In this document: piece by piece, positions 43,911-53,408 of the stretch | How positions within the stretch are numbered: position 1 is the stretch's first letter | How the letters are laid out: every line of letters starts with the position of its first letter | Position numbers and translations under genes: made by a program | The notes under the pieces: model-generated | The model's input: the letters and a program-made list of their open reading frames with translations, nothing else | What the model was told of the DNA's origin: nothing | Database searches by the model: none | Assembly (NCBI RefSeq): GCF_009659535.1 | Contig: NZ_VJZZ01000003.1 | Coordinates: forward strand, 466,809-530,808 | Direction: 5' to 3' | Length of the DNA stretch: 64,000 nucleotides | Origin: Aggregicoccus sp. 17bor-14 | Lineage (GTDB): Bacteria; Myxococcota; Myxococcia; Myxococcales; Myxococcaceae

Positions 43911-46900
43911 CTACACGACTTGGGCGAGGTCGAGCGCGGCGAGCGCGAGCGCGCGGAAGGCCGGGCTCTGCGCGAGCACCGCCCCCACGTCCACGGCCGC
44001 CGGGTCCGTGCCGCGCACCCCGGCATCCAGGTGGGCGAGCACCCGGCACGCCGCGAGCGTCGCAGGCAGCGCCCGGAAGGCGGCCACGGCGGCCTCCTCC
44101 AGCGCGGGTGCCTCACCCGGCGTGGCGAGCGCGCGGCCCGCCTCACCCAGCGCCAGCGCGAGCGCCGCGAGGAAGCCCAGCTCCACCGGGCCGAACACGC
44201 CCAGCGCGCCGGCGCCCAGGACCAGGGTGTCGGGCGCGGCGAGCCACGCCTCCACCCCGCCGGCCGGGTCCAGCACCAGCCGCACCTCGGCCGCCCCCAG
44301 CGCCTCCAGCGTGGGCTGCAGCGCGGCGTGCAGGCGCGGCAGCGCCTCCACCGTCACGCTGCGGGCGCCCGCGGGCAGGGGGTGCACGAAGCGGCCCGCG
44401 CGCGCGAGCGGCACGGCCTGCGCGCGGGGCGCCGGCTGCCCACTGGACGTGAGCGCCGCGCCCAGCCCGTCCACCGCCCGGGCGGCCGCGGAGCGTCCCA
44501 GCCGGCCCAGCGCCTCGCCCAGCAGCGTCCAGCCGTCCGCGTCCACGGGCTGCGCCGCGAGCAGCGCGCGCCACAGGCGCACCGCGAGCGCCGCGCCCTC
44601 GGCCGTGGGCGCGAGCCGCTCGGCCACGAAGCGCTGCAGGCCCGCATCCGGGGTGCCCCCGGCGAGCAGGCGCTCGGCGAGCCGCACCGCGAAGGGCAGC
44701 AGCTGCGCCTCGAGGTAGCCGCGCAGCACGCCCTCCAGGGCCGCCGCGTCGTCGCCGGCCAGCCGCTCGCGCAGCTGCAGCGCCTCGGCCGTGTGGCCCA
44801 GGCGCTCGGCGAGCGCGGCGCGCCGGGCGAGCAGCGCCGGGGACTCGGGCAGCTGGGCGAGCTGGGCGGCGGCGTCCGCGTGGCGGCCCACCCCCTCCAG
44901 CGCGTCCGCGAGCCGCTCGCGGTGCGGTGCGAGCGCGCGCGGCCCCACCTGCCGCTCCAGCTCCTCGGCCAGCGCCACGAAGGCGGCGGCCTCGTCGCGC
45001 GGGTGGGTGAGCGGCAGCAGCAGCGCGAGCGCCGCGAGGCACTCCGGGTCCAGGGCCAGCGCCGCGCGCAGCGCCTCGCGCGCGGCGGCCGGCTCGGCCA
45101 GCGGACCCGCGAGCAGCTCCCCGCGCTCGCGCAGCAGCTCGGCGCGGTAGGGCGCCTCCTCGGGCAGCTCGGCGAGCCGGGCCAACGTGGCGGCGGCCGC
45201 CGGCAGCGCGCCCAGCTCGTAGGCGCAGCGCAGGCGCTCGCGCAGCAGGGCCGCGCGCTGCGCGCTCCAGGCCTCGGCGGCGCGCTCCAGCACGCCTCCC
45301 CGCTCGGGCAGCGCGAGCCCCCGCGCCGCCGCGAGCAGCGGAGCGGAGAGCACCTCGAGCTCGGGCAGCAGCGCGAGCAGCCGCGCGGAGAGCCCCTCGC
45401 GCGCGAGCAGCGCCGAGAGCGCCTCCTCCCGCAGGGCGAGCGGCGCCGCGTCGTCCATCAGCACCCCGGTGCGCAGGCCGCGGGCGCGCTCGGCGTGCTG
45501 GGGCGCGAGGCCCTCGGCGAGCTCCAGCAACCCCGAGGCGTCCGCCTCCGCCTGCAGCGCGGCGGCGAGCGCCTCCACCGCCTCCTCTCGGGCCTCGGGC
45601 TGAAGCGCGAGCGCCCAGCGCGCCGCGCGCTCGCGCACGGGGTCCGCGGCGCGCTCGGCCAGCTGCAGCGCGAGCGCGGGCTCTCCCGCGGAGAGCGCCG
45701 CCGCGAAGCCCACCTCGCAGGCGAGCGCGTGCGCGCCCAGGCCGGTGAAGCGCTGGACGAGCGCGAGCGGCGGCAGCACCTCCGCGGACGCGGCGTGCGC
45801 CAGGGTGAGGCTCTCCAGCGCGCGCTCCGCCTCGCCCGCCGCCTCGAAGGCATCTGCCGCCGCGAGCAGCCGCTCGGCGCGCGCGCGGCCCTCGCGCAGC
45901 GAGGCCTGCAGCGCGAGCAGCTCGGCATGGCGCGCGGGCGTCTCCTGCACCAGCGGGGCGAGCAGCTCCAGCGCCTGCGCGTACGCGGCCGTCGCGGGGC
46001 CCTCGGCCACCAGCGCTTCGAGGGCGCTACGCGCCACGTCCGGGGAGCCGTGCGCCGTCGCCTGCTGGGCGAGCTCGAGGCGCAGCGCACCCGCGGCGTC
46101 TCCCTGCAGCGCGGCGAGCTGCGGCAGCGCCGCGAGCAGCGCGGGCACGTCGCCGCGCGCGCGCAGCCGCTGCACGCGCGCCTGCAGCGCCGGCAGGTGC
46201 GCCGGGTCCGCCTCGGCGGCGCGCTCCTGCAGGGCGCCCGCGCGCGCGTCGTCCGCGAGCTCCTGCGCGGCGACGGAGGCCGCCTCGAGCAGCAGCTCCG
46301 CGGCGCGACGGCCGCCGGCGGCCACGGCCCCGGCCTCGTACACCTCGAGCAGCTCGCCGTAGCGGCCCAGCGCGCGCAGCCCCTCGGCGGCGCGGTCGAT
46401 GATGCCCGGCTCCGCGGGGCGCAGGCGCGCGAGCGGCAGCAGCGCGTCGATCGCCTCGCTCGGGGCATCGAAGAGGTCCGCCGCGCGGCGGTACAGCGCC
46501 TCGGCGGAGGGGCCCTGCGCGCGCTCGGCCAGCTTGAGGGAGGCGCGGTAGAGGCCGCGGGTGTTGCCCGTGCGCCCGTGCACCTCGGCGAGCAGGTTCA
46601 GCGCCTCCTCGCCGCGCTGTCCCTCCGCATCCAGGGTGAGCACCGCCTCGAAGGCGTCCGCCGCGTCGTGCAGCGCCCCGCTCGCGAGCGAGGCATGCCC
46701 CAGGCGCAGGTGCGTGCGCACCCGCAGGGGCATCGCCAGCGCCTCGCCGGCGACGGCGAGGAGGCGGCGATCGTAGGGCTGCGAGGCCGTGGGGCCCCCG
46801 GCCTGGGCCGCGAGCTCGGCGCGCGCAGAGAGCGCGGCGATGTCGGCGTCCGCGTGGACGAGGTAGGCGTCGTAGGCCTCGGCGGCCAGCAGCGCCTCGC

Positions 46901-49900
46901 CCGCGCCGAGCAGCCGCTCCGCGCGCTCGCGCAGCAGCGGCAGCGCGCGCTCGCGCGGCAGGGCCCGGGCGCGCTGCTGCAGCACCTCCGCCGTGCGCCG
47001 CGCGTCCCCCTCGCTGCGCGCGCGCAGCCGCTCGAAGGCGGCGTCGCTCGCCGGGTGCAGCTCGAAGGCCTGCGCCTCGCACAGCTGCGCACGCTCCAGC
47101 GCTCCGGCCGAGCGGAAGGCCTCGGCCGCGGCGAGGTAGCTCTCGCACGCCTGCGCAGGCGCCTCGCGCTCGGCGCGCCGCAGCAGCAGCCCGGCGAGCG
47201 CCTGCGCGTCGCCCGTGGCCTCCACGTGCGCGCGGTGCCGGCTGAAGCTGGGCTCGCGGAAGGGGTCCTGCTCGAGCAGCAACGCGTCGAACTCGGCCGC
47301 GTCCGCGCCGCGCCCCACCGCGTGCAGCAGGTCCGCGGCCTCCGCCGTGAGCCCGAGGTCGTCCGGCGTCGCGGCGCGCGCGGCCAGCAGCGCCACGGCG
47401 GCCGCCTCGGGCGCACCGGCGCGCTCGCGGTAGAGCGCCGCCGCGCGCCGCAGGCGCTCGGCCCGCTTCGGTGCGGAGGGCTCGAGCGCGGCGCACTCCT
47501 CGTGCCACGCGGCGAGCTCCGCCACGCGGCCCGCGCCCTCGAGCAGCTCGGTGAGCAGCCGCTCCGCCTCGGCGAGGCCCGGCTCGCAGCGCAGCGCCTC
47601 GCGCAGCGCGGCCTCTGCGCGCTCCGTGTCCGCGAGCGGTCCCAGCAAGAGCTGCCCGAGGCGCAGCAGCGCCCGGGCCTGCGCCGCGCCCACCGGCAGC
47701 AGCGCCACGCTGCGCTCCAGCCAGCGCGCCTCGGCCGCGGCGTCGTCGCGGCGCAGCGCGAGGGCGAGCCCCAGCTGCACCGTGGCCAGCTCCGGGTGGA
47801 GGGCGTGCGCGCGCTCCAGCGCCTCCCCTGCCCCGGCGAGGTCCAGCTTCACGTCGCGCAGCAGCTCCGCGCGGCGCCGCTCGCAGCCGGCCGCGCGCGC
47901 GGGCTCCGCGCGCTCCACCAGCAGCGCGCCCAGCGCCGTCAGCGTCTCCAGCGCCTCGTCCGCGCGCCCCAGCTCCTCGGCCCGCAGCGCGTGCTCCTCG
48001 TACGCGTCCGCCGCGCCCACCACGTCCTGCCCGGCGAGGCACAGCTGGGCCACGCGGGTGAGCTCGGCCATCAGCTCCGGCGTGCGGCCCGCGTCGCGGT
48101 AGAGGTCGGCGAGGCGGCGGCGCAGCGGCAGCGGCGCCTCGGAGAGCTCGGCGGCGCGCGCGAGCAGCGAGGCCGCGAGCCCCACGTCGGCGAGGGACTC
48201 GCGCGCCTCGGCCGCGAGCGCCGCGAGCCGCTCGGCGAGCGCCGGCGTCGCGGGCAGGGCCCGGGCGAGCGCCACGCGCACCTCGAGCGCCGCGCGCGGG
48301 TCCTCGCGCTCCAGCAGCGCCGAGAGCCGCAGCGCCGCGGGCTCGCAGTCGGGCTGCGCTGCGAGCAGCCGGCGGTAGGTGGCGCGCGCGGCGTCGGCGT
48401 CCTTTGCACGCTCGGCGAGCTGGCCCAGCGCGAGCAGGGCCTCGCGGGCAGCCTCCGGGGCCGCCTCGAGGTCCAGCGCCTCGCACAGCGCGCGCTGCAG
48501 CGGCAGCGCCTCGGCGAGCGCGCCCTGGCGCACCAGCAGCTCGGCCAGCTCGCGCAGGGCCTCGCCCTCGGCCGGCACCTGCGCGTGCGCCGCGCGGGCG
48601 AGCCTCAGCGCGAGCGCATCCTCGCCCCCGGCGCGCGCGTGCCGGGCGCCCTCTCGCAGTAGCGAGGCCGCCTCGCGGGCCTCGCCCTCGAGCGCGGCGC
48701 CCGCCTCCAGCAGGCCCGCCGCCTCGACGGGTGCCTTGCGGCGCAGCGTGAGCGCCACCAGCTCGCGGCGCACCGGCAGCTGCGCGGGCTCGAGCGCGAG
48801 CGCCGCCGAGAGCGCGGACTCGGCCGCGTCGGGCCGCGCGAGCCGCTCGAGGTAGAGGTGGCCCAGGTCCACGTGCAGGCGGAAGCGCTCGGGCGCGGGC
48901 AGCGCCTCGCGCTGCGCCTCCAGCAGCGCGGCGAGCCCCTCCCAGTCCTCGAGCCCCTCGAGGCAGGCGCGCAGGGCCGCACGGGCCTGGGCGTCCTGGG
49001 GGGAGAGCTGCAGCAGCGCGCGCAGGCTGCGGGCCGCCTCGGCGAGCGCACCGGCCGCCTGCTGCAGCCCGGCGCACTCGCGCAGCGCCTCCACGCGGCG
49101 CTCCGCAGGGCCCTGGCGGGCCGCCTCTGCGAGCGCCGCGAGTCGCGCCGCGGTGTCGCCGTCGCGGCGGGCGAGCTCGGCGAGCGCGAGCTGCGCCTCG
49201 CAGCGGTCCTCGTCCGAGAGCGGCAGCGGCAGGGCGAGCGCCGCCTGCAGCGCCTCGCGCGCCGCGACCCGCGCGTCCGCCAGGCCGAGCAGCACGCCCA
49301 GGGCGAGGAAGCGCTCGCGCGCACGGGGGGCGAGCGCGGCGTCCGCCGCGAGCGCGAGCCGCCACGCCGCGAGCTCCGCCACGGCGTCGCCCTCCTCGCG
49401 CTCCAGCTGCGCGCGCGCGAGCAGGAAGGGCGCGGGGGCCCGGGCGAGTGCCGCGGCCTGGACGAGGTCCTTGCGCGAGAGGTCGCGGCGCCCGGCCTCG
49501 TAGTGCAGCGCGGCGCGCTGGGCGAGCAGCCCCACGCGCGCCTCGCCCTCGGCGGCCTCCACCAGCGTGTCCAGCAGGGTGAGCCGCTCGGCGCGCGCGG
49601 CGGGCGCCTCACCGGACGCCTCGGAGAGCAGCGGCAGCAGGGTGCGGCTCGCCCACACGTCGCCGGGCGCCTCGGCGAGCGCCTCGCGCAGCGCCGCCAC
49701 CGCCACGGTCTCTCGCCCGAGGGCGAGGGCGAGCTCCACCAGCTCGCGGCGCACGGGGGCGCGGCGCTCCACCGGCAGGGCGCGCAGCAGCCCCGCGAGC
49801 AGCTCCGCGAGCGCCTCGCGCGCCCCGGCGCGGCGGTAGAGCTCCGCGAGCTCGCCCTGGGCCTCGAGGTCCGCGGGGGCCTGGGCGCAGTAGTCGGCCA

Positions 49901-52900
49901 GCAGCCGCAGCGCCTCCTCGCCCTGCCCCGCGCGCGCGGCCGCCTGGGCGGTGCGCCGGGTGAGCGAGAGCCGCTCGCCGCCCTGGGGCGCGTCCGCGTC
50001 ACCCGGGGGCAGCGCGAGCACCGCGGCGTAGTCCTCGAGCGCGCCGCGCGCGTCCGTGGCGAGCCGCAGCTCGGCGCGGCGCACCCGGGCCGGCGCGAAG
50101 GCGGGCTCGCGCGAGAGCGCGTCCGCGAGGAAGGAGGACTCCTCGGCGGTGCCGGCGCACAGGCTCGCCGCGCGCATCAGCAGGCGCGCCGCAGCGCGAG
50201 GCTCGGGGGTGAGGGCCGCGCGGCGCGCGAGGAGGCGCGCGGCACCCGGCTTGTCGCCCGCCTCGAGCGCGAGCTGCGCGAGCAGGTCCAGGGCGTCCGG
50301 GGCGTGCGGCCCCTCGGGGTGGGCGGCGAGCGCCGCCTGCAGCCGGGCCGTGGCGCCCGCGCGGTCCTTGCGGGCGAGCTGCGCGCGCGCGGCGCGCAGG
50401 TAGAGGGGCGCCGCCTCGGGCACCCGGTCCGCGGCGCTGAGCGCCTCGGCGCGCGCGGCCCACAGGCTCGAGAGCTCCTGCGCCGCGCCGGCCTCGGTGT
50501 AGAGCGCCTCGAGGCGCTCGGCGAGGGCGTCGTCCAGGCGGCGCAGCGGGAAGGCCTGCGCGTAGGCGGCGATGGCCGCGTCGCGGTCCCCGGCCAGCTC
50601 GCAGGCGCGGCCCAGCTTCGCGCGCACCTCGGCGAGCCGCTCGGGCGCCGCCGAGCGCGGCAGGCTCGAGAGCAGGCTCTCCAGCGCGCGCCGCGCGTGC
50701 TCCGCGCGCTCGCAGCGCAAGCTGAGGTCCGCGAGCTCCAGCAGCACGCCGGGCTCGGGCGCGAGCCGCGCCGCCTTCTCCAGGGAGACCAGCGCCTCGC
50801 CCACCCGGCCCAGGCGCGCCTCCAGCACGCCCGCGAGCTCGCGCAGCGCGGCGGAGGCGAGGCGCTTGTCGCCCTGCGCCTCGGCGAGCCGCGCGCGCGC
50901 CTCGAGCGCGGAGGCGAGCCCCGCCATGTCCGCGCGCTTGCGCTGCAGGGCGCACAGCTCGCCCAGTGTGGGCAGGTCCTCGGGCTCGCTCTTGAGCACC
51001 TCCTGCAGCGCGTGCGCCGCGAGGTCCAGGTCGAAGGTGAGGTCGCGCGCCGCCACCGCGAGCCGGCGGTAGCGCTGCGCGCGCTCCTGCGGCTCGGGGG
51101 TGAGGCGCGCGAGCGCCGTGAGGCAGCGGGTGAGCTGGGGGCCGTCCCGGCGGCTCTCCGCCAGCGCGAGCATCGCCTCCAGCGCACCGCGGTGCTCGGG
51201 GTCCGCCTCGAGCGCGCTCGCCAGCAGCCGCTCGGCGCGCTCGGGCTGCTGCAGCCGCCCGCGCGCGAGCTCTCCGGCCTCGGCCCACAGGGTCGCGCGC
51301 CGCTGCGGGTCCGCCGTCACCTGCGCCGCCTTCTCCAGCGCATCGGCGAGCGCGTCCGCACGGCCGCTCGCCCGGAAGTACGGGATGAGCTCCTCGAGCG
51401 CCGCTGCGTCCTTCGGGTCCAGCGCGAGCGCCGCCTCCAGGTGCTCGCGCGCGCGCGCAGGGTCTCCGAGCCGGCCGCGGTAGAGGCGCGCGAGCGCGTG
51501 GTGGCTCGCGTGCGCCGCCTGGCGGATCTCCTCGGTGCGCGGCGCGGGGCCCGCGAGCTCGAGCGCCTGGCTGTAGCCGCCCAGCGCCTCCTGCAGCTTG
51601 CCCAGCCCCTCCGCCACGCGCGCGGCGCAGAAGAGCGGCTCGGGCTCACCGGGCAGCAGGCTCACCGCCTCGCGGTAGCGCAAGAGCGCGTTCTCGGGCT
51701 GCTTCAGCCCCTCCTCCCACACGCGGCCCGCGAGCAGGTTCGCCTGGCCCACGCGGTCCAGCTCGTGGCGCGCGAGGCCCACCTCGCGCAGGCGGTCCAG
51801 CGCCTTGAGCGCGCGCAGGTGCTCGCCGGAGCGGTGGCACAGCTCGCCGAGCAGGAGCAGCGCGTCCGGCAGGTCGGGACTCAGCCGCAGGGCGGCCTCG
51901 CAGTGCAGGCGCGCGCCGGCCACGTCGTCCTCGGTGAGGGCGCACAGGCGCGCGAGGTGCACGTGCGCGTCCGCGGCCTCGGCAGGGTCTCTCGCGAGCG
52001 CGGCGAGCCGGCGGTAGGCGCGCACGGCCCCCGCGCGGTCGCGGGCCTGGTCGCTCGCGCGCGCGAGCGCCTTGAGGCTGGGCAGGTGGTCCGGGCGCAG
52101 GCCCAGCAGCTCGTGCAGCGCGCGCACCGCCACCTGGGGCGCCTCGTCGCGCGCCGAGCGCGCCGCGGCCTCGGCCGCGAAGAAGGCCGCTGCCTCCTCC
52201 GAGGAGCGGCGGCTCAGCGCGCACAGCGCGAGGAAGCGCTCGGCGGCACGCGCCCGCTCCCCGCGCCGCTCGCGCACCACCGCCTCGCCCCACAGCGCCG
52301 CGGGGCTCTTCTCGCGCCGGTGCAGCAGCGCCGCCGCCACGTCCAGCGCGAGGTCGTGCGCCTGGGGGTCCGCGACGAGCAGTGACAGCAGCCGCTCGGC
52401 CGCGAAGGGGTGCGCGTCCTGGGCATCGCCCGCGCGCAGGTAGGCCTCCCGCGCCTCGGCGAGCCGCCCGCTCGCGAGCAGCGCCTCCGCGTCCGCGAAC
52501 GCGCGCGCGCCCTCCAGCGCGAGCAGGAACTCCTCGTCCGCGGTGGCGGGCGGCGGCAGCCCCCCCGCGCTGAAGCGCAGCCGCAGCCCCGCGCTCGAGA
52601 CCTCTGCGGCGCTGAGGCGCGCCTGGTCCAGCGAGGGCAGCTTGTAGCCGCGGCTCACCGCGGCGAGCTGGCACAGCGCGGGCAGCACGCGCGCGCTGAA
52701 GCCGCTCGCGCCGCGCGCCTCCACCTCGGGCAGCAGCCCCAGGCTCGCCACCGCCTCGGAGACCAGCGCGGGCACCTGCGCCGCCGGCGTCGCGCTGAAG
52801 CCGTAGAGGCGCACGTCGTAGAGGAACACCGCGAGCCGCTCGCCGTCGCCGTCGAAGGCCACCTTGAACGTGATGGGCGTGCGCTCCGGGGCCTGCAGCC

Positions 52901-53261
52901 GCGCCTGGCCCTCGAGGTAGCCGGGGCGGAAGTGCAGCCGCAGCTCCTCGAGCCCGGCGAGCCTCCCGGTGAGCTCCGCCACCTTGCGCGCCACGAGCGC
53001 GGCATCCACCGTCAGCTCGAGGAAGCCGAAGAGCAACCGCTTGCGCTGGTAGCGCGTGGGCCCGGCGCTCACGTTGAAGGGGAACGAGACGTCCGGGATC
53101 TGCAGCCCGAAGTCCGAGATGACCAGGCCCGGCGCCACCGGCAGGGGCGGAAAGCCCACGAAGGCGCGCCGGTCGATGAGGCGCAGCTCGGGCGCAGCCG
53201 CCTGCGAGCTCGGTGCGGCGCCCTCGGGGGCAGTCTTGGGGGAGTCGCTGTCCGTGGCCAT
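43911..53261 (-). CDS. giant tetratricopeptide-repeat protein (3116 residues)
   Basis: One uninterrupted 9351 bp reading frame. Residues about 1-25 are Ser/Ala/Pro-rich; residues 28-215 form a distinct mixed domain ([54 protein letters not shown]). From about 250 to 2930 the protein is an almost continuous helical-repeat array with dozens of TPR-like pairs, some canonical ([37 protein letters not shown]). The final 180 residues form a separate domain ([21 protein letters not shown]). No signal peptide or membrane helix is evident, so it is probably cytoplasmic. The ATG at 53261 lacks a clear ribosome site; a GTG nine codons upstream (53288) is an alternative. It is divergent from the kinase-cyclase gene and probably cotranscribed with the lipoprotein, queC and vanX-like genes. 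Confidence 0.85.
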   Translation of the reverse strand: MATDSDSPKTAPEGAAPSSQAAAPELRLIDRRAFVGFPPLPVAPGLVISDFGLQIPDVSFPFNVSAGPTRYQRKRLLFGFLELTVDAALVARKVAELTGRLAGLEELRLHFRPGYLEGQARLQAPERTPITFKVAFDGDGERLAVFLYDVRLYGFSATPAAQVPALVSEAVASLGLLPEVEARGASGFSARVLPALCQLAAVSRGYKLPSLDQARLSAAEVSSAGLRLRFSAGGLPPPATADEEFLLALEGARAFADAEALLASGRLAEAREAYLRAGDAQDAHPFAAERLLSLLVADPQAHDLALDVAAALLHRREKSPAALWGEAVVRERRGERARAAERFLALCALSRRSSEEAAAFFAAEAAARSARDEAPQVAVRALHELLGLRPDHLPSLKALARASDQARDRAGAVRAYRRLAALARDPAEAADAHVHLARLCALTEDDVAGARLHCEAALRLSPDLPDALLLLGELCHRSGEHLRALKALDRLREVGLARHELDRVGQANLLAGRVWEEGLKQPENALLRYREAVSLLPGEPEPLFCAARVAEGLGKLQEALGGYSQALELAGPAPRTEEIRQAAHASHHALARLYRGRLGDPARAREHLEAALALDPKDAAALEELIPYFRASGRADALADALEKAAQVTADPQRRATLWAEAGELARGRLQQPERAERLLASALEADPEHRGALEAMLALAESRRDGPQLTRCLTALARLTPEPQERAQRYRRLAVAARDLTFDLDLAAHALQEVLKSEPEDLPTLGELCALQRKRADMAGLASALEARARLAEAQGDKRLASAALRELAGVLEARLGRVGEALVSLEKAARLAPEPGVLLELADLSLRCERAEHARRALESLLSSLPRSAAPERLAEVRAKLGRACELAGDRDAAIAAYAQAFPLRRLDDALAERLEALYTEAGAAQELSSLWAARAEALSAADRVPEAAPLYLRAARAQLARKDRAGATARLQAALAAHPEGPHAPDALDLLAQLALEAGDKPGAARLLARRAALTPEPRAAARLLMRAASLCAGTAEESSFLADALSREPAFAPARVRRAELRLATDARGALEDYAAVLALPPGDADAPQGGERLSLTRRTAQAAARAGQGEEALRLLADYCAQAPADLEAQGELAELYRRAGAREALAELLAGLLRALPVERRAPVRRELVELALALGRETVAVAALREALAEAPGDVWASRTLLPLLSEASGEAPAARAERLTLLDTLVEAAEGEARVGLLAQRAALHYEAGRRDLSRKDLVQAAALARAPAPFLLARAQLEREEGDAVAELAAWRLALAADAALAPRARERFLALGVLLGLADARVAAREALQAALALPLPLSDEDRCEAQLALAELARRDGDTAARLAALAEAARQGPAERRVEALRECAGLQQAAGALAEAARSLRALLQLSPQDAQARAALRACLEGLEDWEGLAALLEAQREALPAPERFRLHVDLGHLYLERLARPDAAESALSAALALEPAQLPVRRELVALTLRRKAPVEAAGLLEAGAALEGEAREAASLLREGARHARAGGEDALALRLARAAHAQVPAEGEALRELAELLVRQGALAEALPLQRALCEALDLEAAPEAAREALLALGQLAERAKDADAARATYRRLLAAQPDCEPAALRLSALLEREDPRAALEVRVALARALPATPALAERLAALAAEARESLADVGLAASLLARAAELSEAPLPLRRRLADLYRDAGRTPELMAELTRVAQLCLAGQDVVGAADAYEEHALRAEELGRADEALETLTALGALLVERAEPARAAGCERRRAELLRDVKLDLAGAGEALERAHALHPELATVQLGLALALRRDDAAAEARWLERSVALLPVGAAQARALLRLGQLLLGPLADTERAEAALREALRCEPGLAEAERLLTELLEGAGRVAELAAWHEECAALEPSAPKRAERLRRAAALYRERAGAPEAAAVALLAARAATPDDLGLTAEAADLLHAVGRGADAAEFDALLLEQDPFREPSFSRHRAHVEATGDAQALAGLLLRRAEREAPAQACESYLAAAEAFRSAGALERAQLCEAQAFELHPASDAAFERLRARSEGDARRTAEVLQQRARALPRERALPLLRERAERLLGAGEALLAAEAYDAYLVHADADIAALSARAELAAQAGGPTASQPYDRRLLAVAGEALAMPLRVRTHLRLGHASLASGALHDAADAFEAVLTLDAEGQRGEEALNLLAEVHGRTGNTRGLYRASLKLAERAQGPSAEALYRRAADLFDAPSEAIDALLPLARLRPAEPGIIDRAAEGLRALGRYGELLEVYEAGAVAAGGRRAAELLLEAASVAAQELADDARAGALQERAAEADPAHLPALQARVQRLRARGDVPALLAALPQLAALQGDAAGALRLELAQQATAHGSPDVARSALEALVAEGPATAAYAQALELLAPLVQETPARHAELLALQASLREGRARAERLLAAADAFEAAGEAERALESLTLAHAASAEVLPPLALVQRFTGLGAHALACEVGFAAALSAGEPALALQLAERAADPVRERAARWALALQPEAREEAVEALAAALQAEADASGLLELAEGLAPQHAERARGLRTGVLMDDAAPLALREEALSALLAREGLSARLLALLPELEVLSAPLLAAARGLALPERGGVLERAAEAWSAQRAALLRERLRCAYELGALPAAAATLARLAELPEEAPYRAELLRERGELLAGPLAEPAAAREALRAALALDPECLAALALLLPLTHPRDEAAAFVALAEELERQVGPRALAPHRERLADALEGVGRHADAAAQLAQLPESPALLARRAALAERLGHTAEALQLRERLAGDDAAALEGVLRGYLEAQLLPFAVRLAERLLAGGTPDAGLQRFVAERLAPTAEGAALAVRLWRALLAAQPVDADGWTLLGEALGRLGRSAAARAVDGLGAALTSSGQPAPRAQAVPLARAGRFVHPLPAGARSVTVEALPRLHAALQPTLEALGAAEVRLVLDPAGGVEAWLAAPDTLVLGAGALGVFGPVELGFLAALALALGEAGRALATPGEAPALEEAAVAAFRALPATLAACRVLAHLDAGVRGTDPAAVDVGAVLAQSPAFRALALAALDLAQVV

Positions 53262-53408
53262 CTGGGAGGCCGCGGAAGTTACCACGCACCCTAAGCACCC
53301 GAAATTTCCGGACAAACCCTCGCCCGCCACCCAGGCGAGTGGCCGCCCCGGGTGAGACATGTAGGCGCTCGCAAGAACGCGATGCAGCGCGTCGACTCTT
53401 GGGGGAAG

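Noticed and set aside
42590..44146. 518-residue protein ending in QueC
   Set aside because: The N-terminal part is a shadow of the lipoprotein and TPR genes; GTG 43291 with the GTGA overlap gives a normal QueC length.
43920..52385. Very long open frames (1580 and 1175 codons) on the plus strand opposite the giant TPR gene
   Set aside because: They arise because the TPR gene uses GC-rich third positions almost exclusively, which removes stops in the antisense frame; the products are Gln/Arg/Gly/Leu-rich with no domain.
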